DNA of 64,000 nucleotides from the NCBI GenBank assembly GCA_051654905.1, contig JBOFYY010000156.1:1-64000 (forward strand), written 5' to 3'. Of this stretch, positions 54,349 through 62,754 are shown one piece after another; position 1 is the stretch's first letter, and each line of letters begins with the position of its first letter. Both the position numbers and the translations under genes were made by a program. The notes under the pieces are model-generated. The model had not been told where the DNA came from. It saw only the letters and a list, made by a program, of their open reading frames with translations, and made no database searches. The stretch is from JBOFIQ01 sp051654905. Lineage in GTDB: Bacteria; Actinomycetota; Actinomycetes; Propionibacteriales; Propionibacteriaceae.

Positions 54349-55103
54349 CTATCGACGACTACCTCGACCGCGTGCGAAGAACCCTCACCGACCCCGCAGC
54401 GCAAGCGGGTCTGGAGGACTTACGTGTCGCCTTGGAAGAGCGCTCCGCCTGCATCGGCGAAATTGCCGCCTGCGCCGAGATGGGCGACCCGAAGCAGTTC
54501 GCGACACAGCTGAATGCTGAGTTCGCTGCAGAACAGCCCGACGAGTTCGACCCGCCACGGGCGTCCAAACTGTTCGGCATTCCGTGGAACTTGTCTGTGG
54601 GCAAGGACTGGGGGCGGCGGCTGTTCAACCCGGCTGATGATCGCATCATCGTTCCGCATGCACTGGGGATGGGCTGGGCAATCAATCTGGGCGCGGTGGC
54701 CGTCCGCATGGGTGCCCTCCAGCCTGATGACGCCGATGACCAGGCCGTGACCTCCCTACGCGTGAGCGACGCCGCAGTCCCCTTGGCGGCCTTGGTGGCT
54801 CTCGCCGTGACACACACCAACAAGACGCATCGTGTGAGTCCGACCATCGCCGTCGCACTCTGTGCGCTCCCCACTCTCGCTAAGGCACCGATTCTGGACC
54901 GGATCGCCGTCCAATCGCTGGGCTATGTCGCTGTCGGCGCGGAGCTGACCCGCAGCCGTCGCTCGTGGACCAGCGGCTTGGGCGCCCTGATCGGGCTGGG
55001 CTGTGGCCTTGCCAACTTTGTCATCCCGCTGCGAGCCGCCGTCAGCCGCGCAGCCCGCACTCGCCACCACATGAGCATGAATGGAGATTGCCGTGAACGC
55101 TGA
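54345..55103 (+). CDS. membrane protein with HAAS/DUF1700-like and DUF5808-like parts
   Basis: About 252 residues. The N-terminal 75 residues (MTIDDYLDRVRRTL...) look like the HAAS/DUF1700 domain that commonly accompanies PadR; residues 90-140 (FGIPWNLSVGKDWGRRLFNP, then VPHALGMGWAINLG) match DUF5808; two or three membrane segments follow. GTG 54345 overlaps the PadR stop (GTGA) with GGGAG upstream; the longer frame from 54288 is not supported. Confidence 0.75.
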   Translation: MTIDDYLDRVRRTLTDPAAQAGLEDLRVALEERSACIGEIAACAEMGDPKQFATQLNAEFAAEQPDEFDPPRASKLFGIPWNLSVGKDWGRRLFNPADDRIIVPHALGMGWAINLGAVAVRMGALQPDDADDQAVTSLRVSDAAVPLAALVALAVTHTNKTHRVSPTIAVALCALPTLAKAPILDRIAVQSLGYVAVGAELTRSRRSWTSGLGALIGLGCGLANFVIPLRAAVSRAARTRHHMSMNGDCRER

Positions 55104-55380
55104 TTTCTTATCCCTACCGACTGGCCTACAGATCGGCATCATTGCCTTGTCCGTCGTCGAGTTGGTTCTTCTCCTGCTAGCTGTCATCGTCAATCTCAAG
55201 ACCACGGAGAGTCGTCTGACACTCCCCCGCGTCGCATGGCTGGCGATTTCGATTCTCATCGGCATCGTCGGCCCCATCGCCTTCCTCGCGGCAGGCCGTC
55301 GCAAGGAGCAGCCGCCCGTGACAACGGCAGGCGCGAGCAAGACCACCGCAGCCACCGCGATTGACGAGCTCTACAAGTGA
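55093..55380 (+). CDS. small two-helix membrane protein (PLDc_N-like)
   Basis: A protein of about 95 residues with two membrane helices (GIIALSVVELVLLLLAVI and AWLAISILIGIVGPIAFLAA) and a short tail, the pattern of the PLDc_N/negative-regulator-of-sigma-Y family found beside ABC exporters. GTG 55093 has GGAG 6 bases upstream; an ATG at 55081 has none. Overlaps both neighbours. Likely an accessory part of the exporter. Confidence 0.7.
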   Translation: MNADFLSLPTGLQIGIIALSVVELVLLLLAVIVNLKTTESRLTLPRVAWLAISILIGIVGPIAFLAAGRRKEQPPVTTAGASKTTAATAIDELYK

Positions 55381-56321
55381 CCACCCCCGCTATTCGTATC
55401 GAGCATCTCATCAAGATCTATCCGGCCGGATCGGGACAGACGAAGTGTGCCGTCGACGACGCCACGTTCGATATTCCCGCAGGTGAGATCGTGGGCTTCT
55501 TAGGCCCCAACGGCGCAGGCAAGACGACGACCCTACGCATGATCCTGGGACTGGCTCGGCCCACGTCAGGCTCGATCCAGATCCTTGGCCACGATGCCAC
55601 CAAGGCCGCAAACGCGATCCGACAACAGATCGGCTACCTGCCCGATGTCCCCGGTTTCCCGGCCTGGATGACCGCCCCGGAGTTCCTCCGCTTCGCTGGA
55701 TCCCTGTTCGGGATAGACAAGACGACGCTGGATCCCCGCATCGATTCCCTGCTGGAACTGGCTGGACTGACCGAGGTCACCCACAAGATCGGCGGATTCT
55801 CGCGCGGCATGAAACAGCGGCTGGGCATCGCCCAAGCCCTGATCAACGCACCAAAACTCCTGATGCTCGACGAACCCACCTCAGCTCTGGACCCACTGGG
55901 ACGCAAGGACGTCCTCACCATGATCGAGGCCCTGCACGGCAAGGCCACGGTCCTGTTCTCGACACATCTCCTCGATGATGTGGAGCGCGTCTGTGACTCC
56001 GCTGTCGTACTCAACCAGGGGCATGTCCTCGCCACGGGCACCATCGCTGAGCTGCGCTCCCGCTACGGCGGCGCGCAAAAGATGCGCCTGGTCACTGACG
56101 GCGACCCTGCCCACGTCGCCGCGCTGCTGAAGCACGAGGACTGGACTAGGGATGTGACCGTCGACGATGATGCTGTGATCTTCGCCGTTGACGACGCCGA
56201 TCGCGTAGGCCGCGCTCTCCCAGGGTTACTGGCGTCGGCGAACCTCACCCTGCGCGAGTACAGACCAGCACTGTTCACTCTGGAGGACGCTTTCGTCCGA
56301 CTGACCGAGGAGGACCGATGA
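55377..56321 (+). CDS. ABC exporter ATP-binding protein
   Basis: A 314-residue ATPase: Walker A GPNGAGKTT, signature FSRGMKQRLGIAQ (S-R-G-M-K form of the drug/antibiotic exporter group), Walker B LLMLDEPTSALDP, switch STHLL. The C-terminal 90 residues form the usual DUF4162-like tail. GTG start overlaps the previous stop. With the next gene it forms an ABC-2 exporter. Confidence 0.92.
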   Translation: MTTPAIRIEHLIKIYPAGSGQTKCAVDDATFDIPAGEIVGFLGPNGAGKTTTLRMILGLARPTSGSIQILGHDATKAANAIRQQIGYLPDVPGFPAWMTAPEFLRFAGSLFGIDKTTLDPRIDSLLELAGLTEVTHKIGGFSRGMKQRLGIAQALINAPKLLMLDEPTSALDPLGRKDVLTMIEALHGKATVLFSTHLLDDVERVCDSAVVLNQGHVLATGTIAELRSRYGGAQKMRLVTDGDPAHVAALLKHEDWTRDVTVDDDAVIFAVDDADRVGRALPGLLASANLTLREYRPALFTLEDAFVRLTEEDR

Positions 56322-57082
56322 ACGGCTTCACCTCCATGCTGCGCAAGGAACTCACCGAGTTCACTCGTACCTGGAAGATCTGGGTAATCCCTGGCCTGTT
56401 CATCGTGCTGGCAGTCACCGGCGTGCTCTCTGCCCGCTTCACCAAGGAACTGATGCAATCTCTGCTCCCTACAAGCAGTGACATGTCGGCCCTCTTTCCT
56501 GATCCAACATGGCGCGACACCCTCGTCCAGTGGGCCAAGAACCTCAGCCAGATCGGCATCGTCGCCATCCTCCTTATGACGGGTGGCACCATCAATGCCG
56601 AGGGGCGGCAGGGAATACAGATCCTCATCCTCACCAAGCCCGTCTCCCGCTGGGGCTACGTACTAGCGAAATTCGTCTCTTCTGCCATGTTCTGCACGGC
56701 GACAGTAACCACAGGAGCACTCGTCGAGTACGTCGCAAGCCTCTTTTTCTTCCACGACAACCAGACTCTTCCCTTGCTCCAACTCACCGCCACATGGCTG
56801 CTCTACGCACTCATACTCATCGCAGTGACGCTCATCGGATCCGCAGTCCTTGACAGCGCCCTAGCCGCATCGGGCCTTGGCCTCGCAGCCATGCTGGCGC
56901 TGAGCCTGCTCGGGCTCTGGGGACCGGCAGCGAAATACTCTCCTGCTGGGTTGGCGGGCATCCAGAGCAAGATCGTGTCGGGCGAGCCCGTCACATCCTG
57001 GTGGCCCATCTGGACCGGGCTTACCGCCGTCGCTGCCTTCGTCGCGCTAGCCGGATGGCTGTTCTCGAAGCGAGAGCTGTAA
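56318..57082 (+). CDS. ABC-2-type exporter permease
   Basis: A 254-residue membrane protein with about six helices (WVIPGLFIVLAVTGVLSA near the N-terminus, the last helix ending in WLFSKREL). ATGA overlap with the ATPase gene. Last gene of the PadR operon; the substrate is unknown but PadR-linked exporters of this type usually handle drugs or peptides. Confidence 0.88.
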   Translation: MNGFTSMLRKELTEFTRTWKIWVIPGLFIVLAVTGVLSARFTKELMQSLLPTSSDMSALFPDPTWRDTLVQWAKNLSQIGIVAILLMTGGTINAEGRQGIQILILTKPVSRWGYVLAKFVSSAMFCTATVTTGALVEYVASLFFFHDNQTLPLLQLTATWLLYALILIAVTLIGSAVLDSALAASGLGLAAMLALSLLGLWGPAAKYSPAGLAGIQSKIVSGEPVTSWWPIWTGLTAVAAFVALAGWLFSKREL

Positions 57083-57213
57083 GCCACCTCACGCCAGAGT
57101 CAACCCGCCATCACGGCCCCCAACCCTTGCGCGCATCAAAACGACCTGACCGGGGTTTTTCGCGAAAATCGTGAACTCTCACGCGCGGGGCCCAAAATGG
57201 CACACCCATGACA

Positions 57214-57257
57214 AAGTGCCTGCTGGCGCGTGAGTGCATCAACGCCAGTAGGCACTT
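57214..57257. terminator. hairpin next to the displaced ssrA 3' end
   Basis: AAGTGCCTGCTGGCG (57214-57228) pairs with 57243-57257 with one mismatch. It directly adjoins the ssrA-like repeat in the same way that the hairpin at 62694-62743 adjoins the true gene, so it may be the original ssrA terminator. Confidence 0.65.
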
Positions 57258-57325
57258 AGTGGAGATGGCGGGAATTGAAACCGCGCTCCCAAAAGATGAA
57301 CCAGACATTCTCCGGGCGCAGCTAA
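57258..57325 (-). repeat. displaced copy of the ssrA 3' end (attachment-site repeat)
   Basis: From 57258, AGTGGAGATGGCGGGAATTG and the next two bases are identical to 62753-62774 in the true ssrA gene; the next 41 bases are partly conserved and end in an identical TTCTCCGGGCGCA. The orientation is direct. This is what an element leaves behind when it integrates at the 3' end of ssrA. Confidence 0.8.
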
Positions 57326-57379
57326 CTAATCGGTCTATCCCCCACTCGCAGATCGGATCGACCTCTGAACGTCAGTGGG

Positions 57380-58651
57380 TCAGTAAAACATCGCAAGCGG
57401 GATAAGCCCAACCCCGTCGGGACGTCGCCCTGCAGTGTCTCCCGCATAGAGAACGATCTTGTCAACCATCCGGTCGCCAATCTTGTCGCCGAGCCAATGC
57501 AGATGCGCAACGTGGCGATCAGTGATGGTCTTGGCAAGTTTCACCTCAATACCGATCACGGCTCCGTCGAAACGCTCAACGATCAGGTCCACCTCTTGCC
57601 GTCCACTCGCTGTTCGCAGATGCGAGACCTTTGCCTCTGCCGGTATGGCTGCCGCACGTACACTCAGCGTGGCGAGGCTCTCAAACAACTGCCCAAATAT
57701 CTCAGCACTCCCGTTCGCACCACTGGTCAGTTTCTCTTCCGTAGCACCGAGCAGATGCGCAGCCAAACCTGGATCACACAGCTGATGTTTCTCACCCACC
57801 GTGAGACGCCCCAGCGGCTTCAAAGATGGCGTCCATGCAGGCACCGGATCTAACACCCAGATCTTGTCCAGCAAGTTCCGATACACCTGCACCGATGCCT
57901 TAGACGGCTTATCTGCCTCACCAGCAGTAGCCGAGTTCAGGATTGTTGAATAGGTAGCATCCGTGGACGAGGCCGCCGCATACGCGGTCATCCACGCCCG
58001 TAACGATGCAGGACGACGAACCCGCATCCCCATCTCCACCAAATCTCGGTCAATGATCCGCGTGGCATAGCTCTCCAGAGCACGGCGACGCAGCTTTGGA
58101 GCCAGCTCATTTACTGCGGGAAATCCCGAAGCACAAATCTCACGGGCATAGTCCAAGGCAGTGAAATCACACCTACCAGAAACGGCAGCCGTCCCCTCAA
58201 AAAGATCTTTCAGCGCGATCGTCGGCGCTGTTACACTCCGTTCCGCAAGACTCAACGGTCGCATCCGCATCGACGTGATCCGGGCAGCACCCGAATGCGT
58301 GTCAACACCATCATGCGGAGAGGCGCTACCTGTCAGAAGAAATCTCGTGTCAGTCTTGGCATCAACAAGCCGCCGCACCCGATCCCACACCTGAGGCTGA
58401 CGTTGCCACTCATCAACACACACCCTGGCCTCGCGAGTGAGCAGCCCGTCCGGATCCAGCTCGTAGGCCTGACAAACATCAGCCGAATCGAAGTTCAGGA
58501 CAGCATCGCTATGGCGAGTCGCCGTCTCGGTCTTCCCCACAGCCTTCGGCCCATCCAATGCAACCGCAGATAGCCCTGCTAGTAACTCCTCAATCTCGGC
58601 ATCAAGATACCGCGGAAGATACCCAGCCACCGCATTCCCCGCCTGAAGCAT
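57380..58651 (-). CDS. DUF4143 AAA-type ATPase, copy 2
   Basis: A 423-residue protein paralogous to copy 1. Walker A DGPKAVGKTETA, Walker B VCVDEWQRQP, LLTGSASPHD as sensor 1, and the C-terminal nuclease-like QEVDLIVERFDGAVIGIEVK. The chain is co-linear with copy 1 but clearly diverged, so this is not a recent duplication. It is the gene next to the left end of the island. Two AGTCGTTTCA repeats lie upstream. Confidence 0.85.
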   Translation of the reverse strand: MLQAGNAVAGYLPRYLDAEIEELLAGLSAVALDGPKAVGKTETATRHSDAVLNFDSADVCQAYELDPDGLLTREARVCVDEWQRQPQVWDRVRRLVDAKTDTRFLLTGSASPHDGVDTHSGAARITSMRMRPLSLAERSVTAPTIALKDLFEGTAAVSGRCDFTALDYAREICASGFPAVNELAPKLRRRALESYATRIIDRDLVEMGMRVRRPASLRAWMTAYAAASSTDATYSTILNSATAGEADKPSKASVQVYRNLLDKIWVLDPVPAWTPSLKPLGRLTVGEKHQLCDPGLAAHLLGATEEKLTSGANGSAEIFGQLFESLATLSVRAAAIPAEAKVSHLRTASGRQEVDLIVERFDGAVIGIEVKLAKTITDRHVAHLHWLGDKIGDRMVDKIVLYAGDTAGRRPDGVGLIPLAMFY

Positions 58652-58684
58652 TGCACCCCACCAATCATCTTACGCACATTCTAC

Positions 58685-58718
58685 TAGTCGTTTCACACAT
58701 ACTCTATCAGTCGTTTCA
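58685..58718. repeat. direct repeats upstream of the island ATPase gene
   Basis: AGTCGTTTCA occurs at 58685-58694 and 58709-58718, 24 bases apart, in the spacer between the ATPase gene and the divergent 89-residue gene. They may be regulator sites for one or both. Confidence 0.45.
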
Positions 58719-58787
58719 ACCACAGTAACCAACAACCATAAGAACCAAATTGAGACCTCCCATGCGTCCAACTATCAGAGCCGCAAG

Positions 58788-59057
58788 ATGACCGTTCGTT
58801 ACACTTTGGATGGACAACAACGTGAGCTGGTAGTCGCGCAACGCAATGACTGGGCCCTAGATAATGTCCGCGACTTCCTGCTGGATGGCCTAGACACCAT
58901 CGCAGGTCGAGTCCGGCTAGTTGAATTCGAGTACCAAAGCGCGTTCGTCGTATGGATCTTCCCTGAACGCGTGGATGAATTCCTGACCAGATTCCCAGAT
59001 TTTAATCAGTCGACACCTCGGGATACATCTCTCCTACCGGGAGATCCTCAAAACTAA
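58788..59057 (+). CDS. small hypothetical protein
   Basis: An 89-residue protein, divergent from the DUF4143 ATPase gene. It has an alternating strand pattern (VRYTLDGQQRELVVA; VRLVEFEYQSAFVVWIF) and an acidic-aromatic C-terminal half, without membrane helices or a helix-turn-helix. I do not recognise a family. The pairing with the ATPase across about 130 bases could be functional. Confidence 0.5.
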   Translation: MTVRYTLDGQQRELVVAQRNDWALDNVRDFLLDGLDTIAGRVRLVEFEYQSAFVVWIFPERVDEFLTRFPDFNQSTPRDTSLLPGDPQN

Positions 59058-59271
59058 TTAACAGGCCTAAGCCATGCCCGCGAGACTGTTGAAATGGATA
59101 ACCCACCTAGCAGGAGTTCCAGCGAGTTCAGTCCTTACTTCGTGACAGGCTCGCTCCAGGCTCTCGCATCTTAGATTTCGAAGGTGATACGGGAGTGCAT
59201 TCCTCGTGACTTGCCGCAAATAGACATCAGGTGACCATTGATTGATCCAGAACAGCTCGAACGAGCAAAAG

Positions 59272-59604
59272 CTATCGATCGTTTATCTGTAACTCGTTCC
59301 CATCAGGGTCAATAACTCGAAGGGAGCGCCCGAAATCTTCTTCACGAATTTTTCCTCCATCAAAGCCTGCTGCTTCTAACCTATTCTGAACTTCTTCTAA
59401 TGGGGATTCAGAAATCATACATACTTCAAAACCACTCTTCGGATAATTGGCGGATTCCTTGCTATGAATAGCCATCACCCCACCTGAAGCTTTCGTTTCA
59501 GTCCAAACCAGGTCGATTTCTTGATCTAGACGTAGCCCTAAAGCCTCATAAAAACGAACGTTGGCTTCAACATCTCCTGCATAATTAATTACCAAAAGCT
59601 TCAT
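59272..59604 (-). CDS. VOC-superfamily (glyoxalase/bleomycin-resistance-like) protein
   Basis: A 110-residue protein with the VOC fold pattern: NYAGDVEANVRFYEALGLRL at the start and LRVIDPDGNELQI at the end, where the final Glu is the usual metal ligand. It could be a lyase, dioxygenase or a binding protein for a toxic compound. GGAGG precedes the ATG by 5-6 bases. Confidence 0.85.
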   Translation of the reverse strand: MKLLVINYAGDVEANVRFYEALGLRLDQEIDLVWTETKASGGVMAIHSKESANYPKSGFEVCMISESPLEEVQNRLEAAGFDGGKIREEDFGRSLRVIDPDGNELQINDR

Positions 59605-59805
59605 TTTTTCCTCCGCCGAAAGTGCCTAGGATTACCGATTCGGAGATTATTCAGTGAAGTTGTCAATAAGTTTCACGCACTCCTGTACACAGTTTAATTT
59701 AATGTAACTTCGACCATAATCCGGCATACTTCATAGAAGTATGTGCTGGAATATCACAGTTGCGTGAGACGCTCTCCACCAAAAACAGTCCTCCCCATAT
59801 GCGCC

Positions 59806-60747
59806 CTATGCCAGTCCGGTATCGAAATAGTCTTCATCGATTTCGTACAAGGTAAAGCAGCGGGCTTTATGCACTGCCACCCCGTAGCTCAGCATTAGCG
59901 CAGTCAACTTAATACCATTGATCAACACGATCTTGCCGTTCAAGAACGACTTTGCACTCACTACCGCTGTAGGCTGAAAATCTGAGGTAGTGATGAATAC
60001 TCCTTGAAGGGCACCTTTAGCCATCAGCGAGCCCATGAAGTTACGAATCTCGGGGTCACCAACCTTGTTAGTATCGGCATAACGCTTGGCTTGAATATAG
60101 ACATTCGTGAGTCCGAGAGCATCTTGGCGAATAATCCCATCAATACCACCATCCCCGGAACGGCCTACATGTTGTTTCTCACCGTAGTCGCCGCCATATC
60201 CCATTGCCCATAGTAGATCGATTACAGCTTTTTCAAAGAACTCCGGAGATGCTTCTTGAAGCTTCCTGCGTAGCTCAGTCTCGACCTGAGCGTTGAACTC
60301 CCTCTCAGCTACTTCCATCGACTCCACCGAATTTCCAGCTGGTGAGGTTACTACAGGCTGAACAGAAGATTGCCCACCAACAGTTTTCCGAGCCGCAATC
60401 TCAGCCTGGTAAGCCTGCCATGCAGGCCACTCCAACATGTCCTGCTCAGAATACGCAGACAGACCACGCTGATCCACTGTCCGACCGTTGGCGGTGATTC
60501 GGTAGTGACCCCGTTGTGGGCGTTCCAACAGTCCAGCAAGTGTTAGTGCCGAACATGCCCAGCTGATCCGATTCACATATCGCAGTTCACCCGAGGAAGT
60601 CATCTCAGCTCGCGCATCATCACCCAAACTCATGTATCTAGCCACCAGCTCACATACGTCTCGCCCTCGGCGAGTCTGACCATCCGCCAGCACCCGAAGG
60701 ACTATCGGACGGAACTTATCTATCGTAGGGGTCATATCCGTCTGCAT
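59806..60747 (-). CDS. Mrr-type restriction endonuclease
   Basis: A 313-residue protein: N-terminal winged-helix Mrr_N part (residues 10-95, ending YRITANGR), a linker, and a C-terminal PD-(D/E)xK domain from about 165 with FFEKAVIDLLWAMGY, GDGGIDGII and YIQAKRY, the catalytic D...QxK motif. Mrr enzymes cut modified (methylated) DNA and act alone, so no methylase partner is required. AAAGGAG lies 7 bases before the ATG. Confidence 0.92.
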   Translation of the reverse strand: MQTDMTPTIDKFRPIVLRVLADGQTRRGRDVCELVARYMSLGDDARAEMTSSGELRYVNRISWACSALTLAGLLERPQRGHYRITANGRTVDQRGLSAYSEQDMLEWPAWQAYQAEIAARKTVGGQSSVQPVVTSPAGNSVESMEVAEREFNAQVETELRRKLQEASPEFFEKAVIDLLWAMGYGGDYGEKQHVGRSGDGGIDGIIRQDALGLTNVYIQAKRYADTNKVGDPEIRNFMGSLMAKGALQGVFITTSDFQPTAVVSAKSFLNGKIVLINGIKLTALMLSYGVAVHKARCFTLYEIDEDYFDTGLA

Positions 60748-61059
60748 GTCCAGCTCCTTTGCCGTATACCTACCTGCAGCCTATCGTCCGCACAGCTCGC
60801 GCCCGAAAGCACCCGACCCGCAATTTTCTTTCGTTATTTTCTTGGAAACATAACTGTTAACCACGATTGATTTGGGTAAATTCACACGTTCCCAACAATC
60901 CTGCCGCAGGTGCTGAAGCAAGCCAGTACCGTTAACTAAGGGAATCTAGGCAAATTTAAGCTATAGCTGACTAGCGCATCAGAATCGGCTGAGCCGAACC
61001 AGTCCGGTTTTAGTTCAGCAATTACATGACCCCATCTGGCATATAGAACCCTGGCTCTT
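60748..61059. other. gap within the island
   Basis: About 310 bases with no frame I would call a gene. The part nearest 60748 should carry the promoter of the Mrr gene, since its ribosome site is intact. Confidence 0.5.
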
Positions 61060-61725
61060 CTATTCAGTTTTAGACCGCGGATAGAAAGTGTCGAGGCCGT
61101 ACCAGGAAATTTGTTTCTCACCCCACCACAAGAGAAACTGCTCTGCGGTCTGACCATTTGGTTCGTCGAAAGCACAGTCCCAGGAAGCGATGAGCCCTCC
61201 GGTCTGCTCTGCTAAGGCAGCAGCAACAAAACCGTATCCGGCGGATGCAACTGCCCCCGATACAGCACTACGGCATTCGTACCAGTAGTGCTGACTTCGA
61301 GCTGCTTTTGCAATCAGCTCTGGCTCGATCATCTCGTCCGCTAAATCTGCGATCACAGCCCATTGTCCGAGAAACCGTTGATCGTATCCAACGCTTGGAG
61401 ATTTACCATTTCCTAGTAGATCATCTTGGCAAATTTGATCTTCTTCCTCGAATACGACACAAGCAGGAAACGAATTGCCGCGATCCTCGCCGTGAAGTCG
61501 GTAGTGAAACTCCAATTCAAGTCCAGTGCTCCACCGAACACCAAATTCTACGCGCCTGATCGCATCAGCCACCGATGCTGGGTAGTAGTACGGTTCGATC
61601 TTGACCTCTGGCACTATACCGTGACGCGACAACAGCTCATTGAAAAGAGCTTCCGCTCTGGAGGCTGTCTCCACGACAAGTGGCAGAACATCCGTCGTCG
61701 GATACACCTCAATAGTCGTCGACAT
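61060..61725 (-). CDS. hypothetical protein of the island
   Basis: A 221-residue soluble, acidic protein rich in aromatic residues. It has no signal peptide or membrane helix. Features include VRWSTGLELEFHYRLHGEDR and a Gly/Ala-rich helix (SAVSGAVASAGYGFVAAALA). I do not recognise a family; the small, acidic, aromatic composition is often seen in polymorphic-toxin immunity proteins, but that is only a suggestion. GGAAG lies just before the chosen ATG. Confidence 0.5.
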   Translation of the reverse strand: MSTTIEVYPTTDVLPLVVETASRAEALFNELLSRHGIVPEVKIEPYYYPASVADAIRRVEFGVRWSTGLELEFHYRLHGEDRGNSFPACVVFEEEDQICQDDLLGNGKSPSVGYDQRFLGQWAVIADLADEMIEPELIAKAARSQHYWYECRSAVSGAVASAGYGFVAAALAEQTGGLIASWDCAFDEPNGQTAEQFLLWWGEKQISWYGLDTFYPRSKTE

Positions 61726-62223
61726 ACTTCCACCATACAAACAGCCACTGACATCGTCGTCTCTTTATGTGTCCGACAATGCTTTACTGCTATTCGAATT
61801 TAGCGATGCACAAAAAGAGAAATGAGATCGTGACACGCATAAATTTATTAGCGTCCGATATCGACGCGATAATAGACCCTTCCTACATTCTGCGAACAAA
61901 TCATCGAGATAAATCAGCGATCGAGCTTGCTAGGTATAAGAGTCATCTAGTGACTTAAGATCTCAAGGTCAGTTTGAACCGGCCAGAAACTGCCCTATAG
62001 CTTATCTTCTATACCCATCTAACTTTTATACCCGTCTAACTTTCTACTTTCCTTGCCAGAATCGCCATTAACGTAATGCACAATGCGTCTACCTGTCTGC
62101 TAACGTGTGCCTCAGCTGGCTAACGTGGTATCTCTAAGTCTCCAATACGGACTAGATCCTGCGGTATAGCAACATCTGCAACATCACGTCGTCGGTCTAA
62201 CGATTGAGGAAGGTTCGTAAATC
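61726..62223. other. non-coding gap with a 17-bp tandem repeat
   Basis: About 500 bases without a convincing gene; one 50-codon frame near 61800-61958 shows no family pattern. It contains TATACCCATCTAACTTT at 62010-62026 repeated at 62027-62043 with one change, and GCTAACGTG twice near 62100-62130. Confidence 0.5.
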
Positions 62224-62472
62224 ATGGGCAGACTCAAGATAGGCACAGTCATCATCGCTTTGTCAGTGTCATTGGCGACCTCCTCCTGCTCAGGCGATCC
62301 CACCTCCCAACAGCGACATTATCCAGCGGTGCTGGTGTCTGATCTAACTCGACTCCGTGTTGATGACACTGGTCTTTTTAACAGTCCCAAGACTGCTGGA
62401 ATCGCAGAAACCGATCTAGTCGGCAGCGTTTATGCCAATCGCATTCTTGAACAAGCACACTTTTACCCGTAG
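62224..62472 (+). CDS. small putative lipoprotein
   Basis: An 82-residue frame that begins with a basic residue and a hydrophobic segment (IGTVIIALSVSLATSSCSG), where LATSSC could be a relaxed lipobox with Cys23. The remaining 60 residues have no recognised pattern. GAGGAAGG lies about 10 bases before the ATG. It may be the surviving N-terminus of a longer protein. Confidence 0.45.
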   Translation: MGRLKIGTVIIALSVSLATSSCSGDPTSQQRHYPAVLVSDLTRLRVDDTGLFNSPKTAGIAETDLVGSVYANRILEQAHFYP

Positions 62473-62693
62473 CAGCAATCGTCCTTGGCGCCATAAGATC
62501 CGTTGCCAAAACAGCACGACTAGCACCTGACGAAGCACTACGCTCCGAGTAACAGAGGAATCAGTCGGTACGACTGCGAGAAACACGACGCCTTGGAAGT
62601 ACTGTTCGACTACTTCGTCAACAAAATAAACTCAGATTGTGACTGTCACGTCGTTCTATGACAACTACTGAGAGCTAACCCCATCTTATAAAC

Positions 62694-62743
62694 GTATGTA
62701 GGAAGTGTTGAAATCTCTAGCGACTTCAACACTTCCTACATAC
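62694..62743 (-). terminator. ssrA terminator
   Basis: GTATGTAGGAAGTGTTGAA (62694-62712) pairs perfectly with 62725-62743 across a 12-base loop, and a T-containing segment follows on the minus strand. It begins 11 bases past the tmRNA 3' end. Confidence 0.85.
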
Positions 62744-62754
62744 ACAGGGATGAG

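Noticed and set aside
54359..55355. 171- and 199-codon minus-strand frames
   Set aside because: Antisense to the PadR operon genes; long only because the DNA is G+C-rich.
57258..57325. Possible tRNA gene
   Set aside because: It has a T-arm-like part but no anticodon arm; it matches the ssrA 3' end instead.
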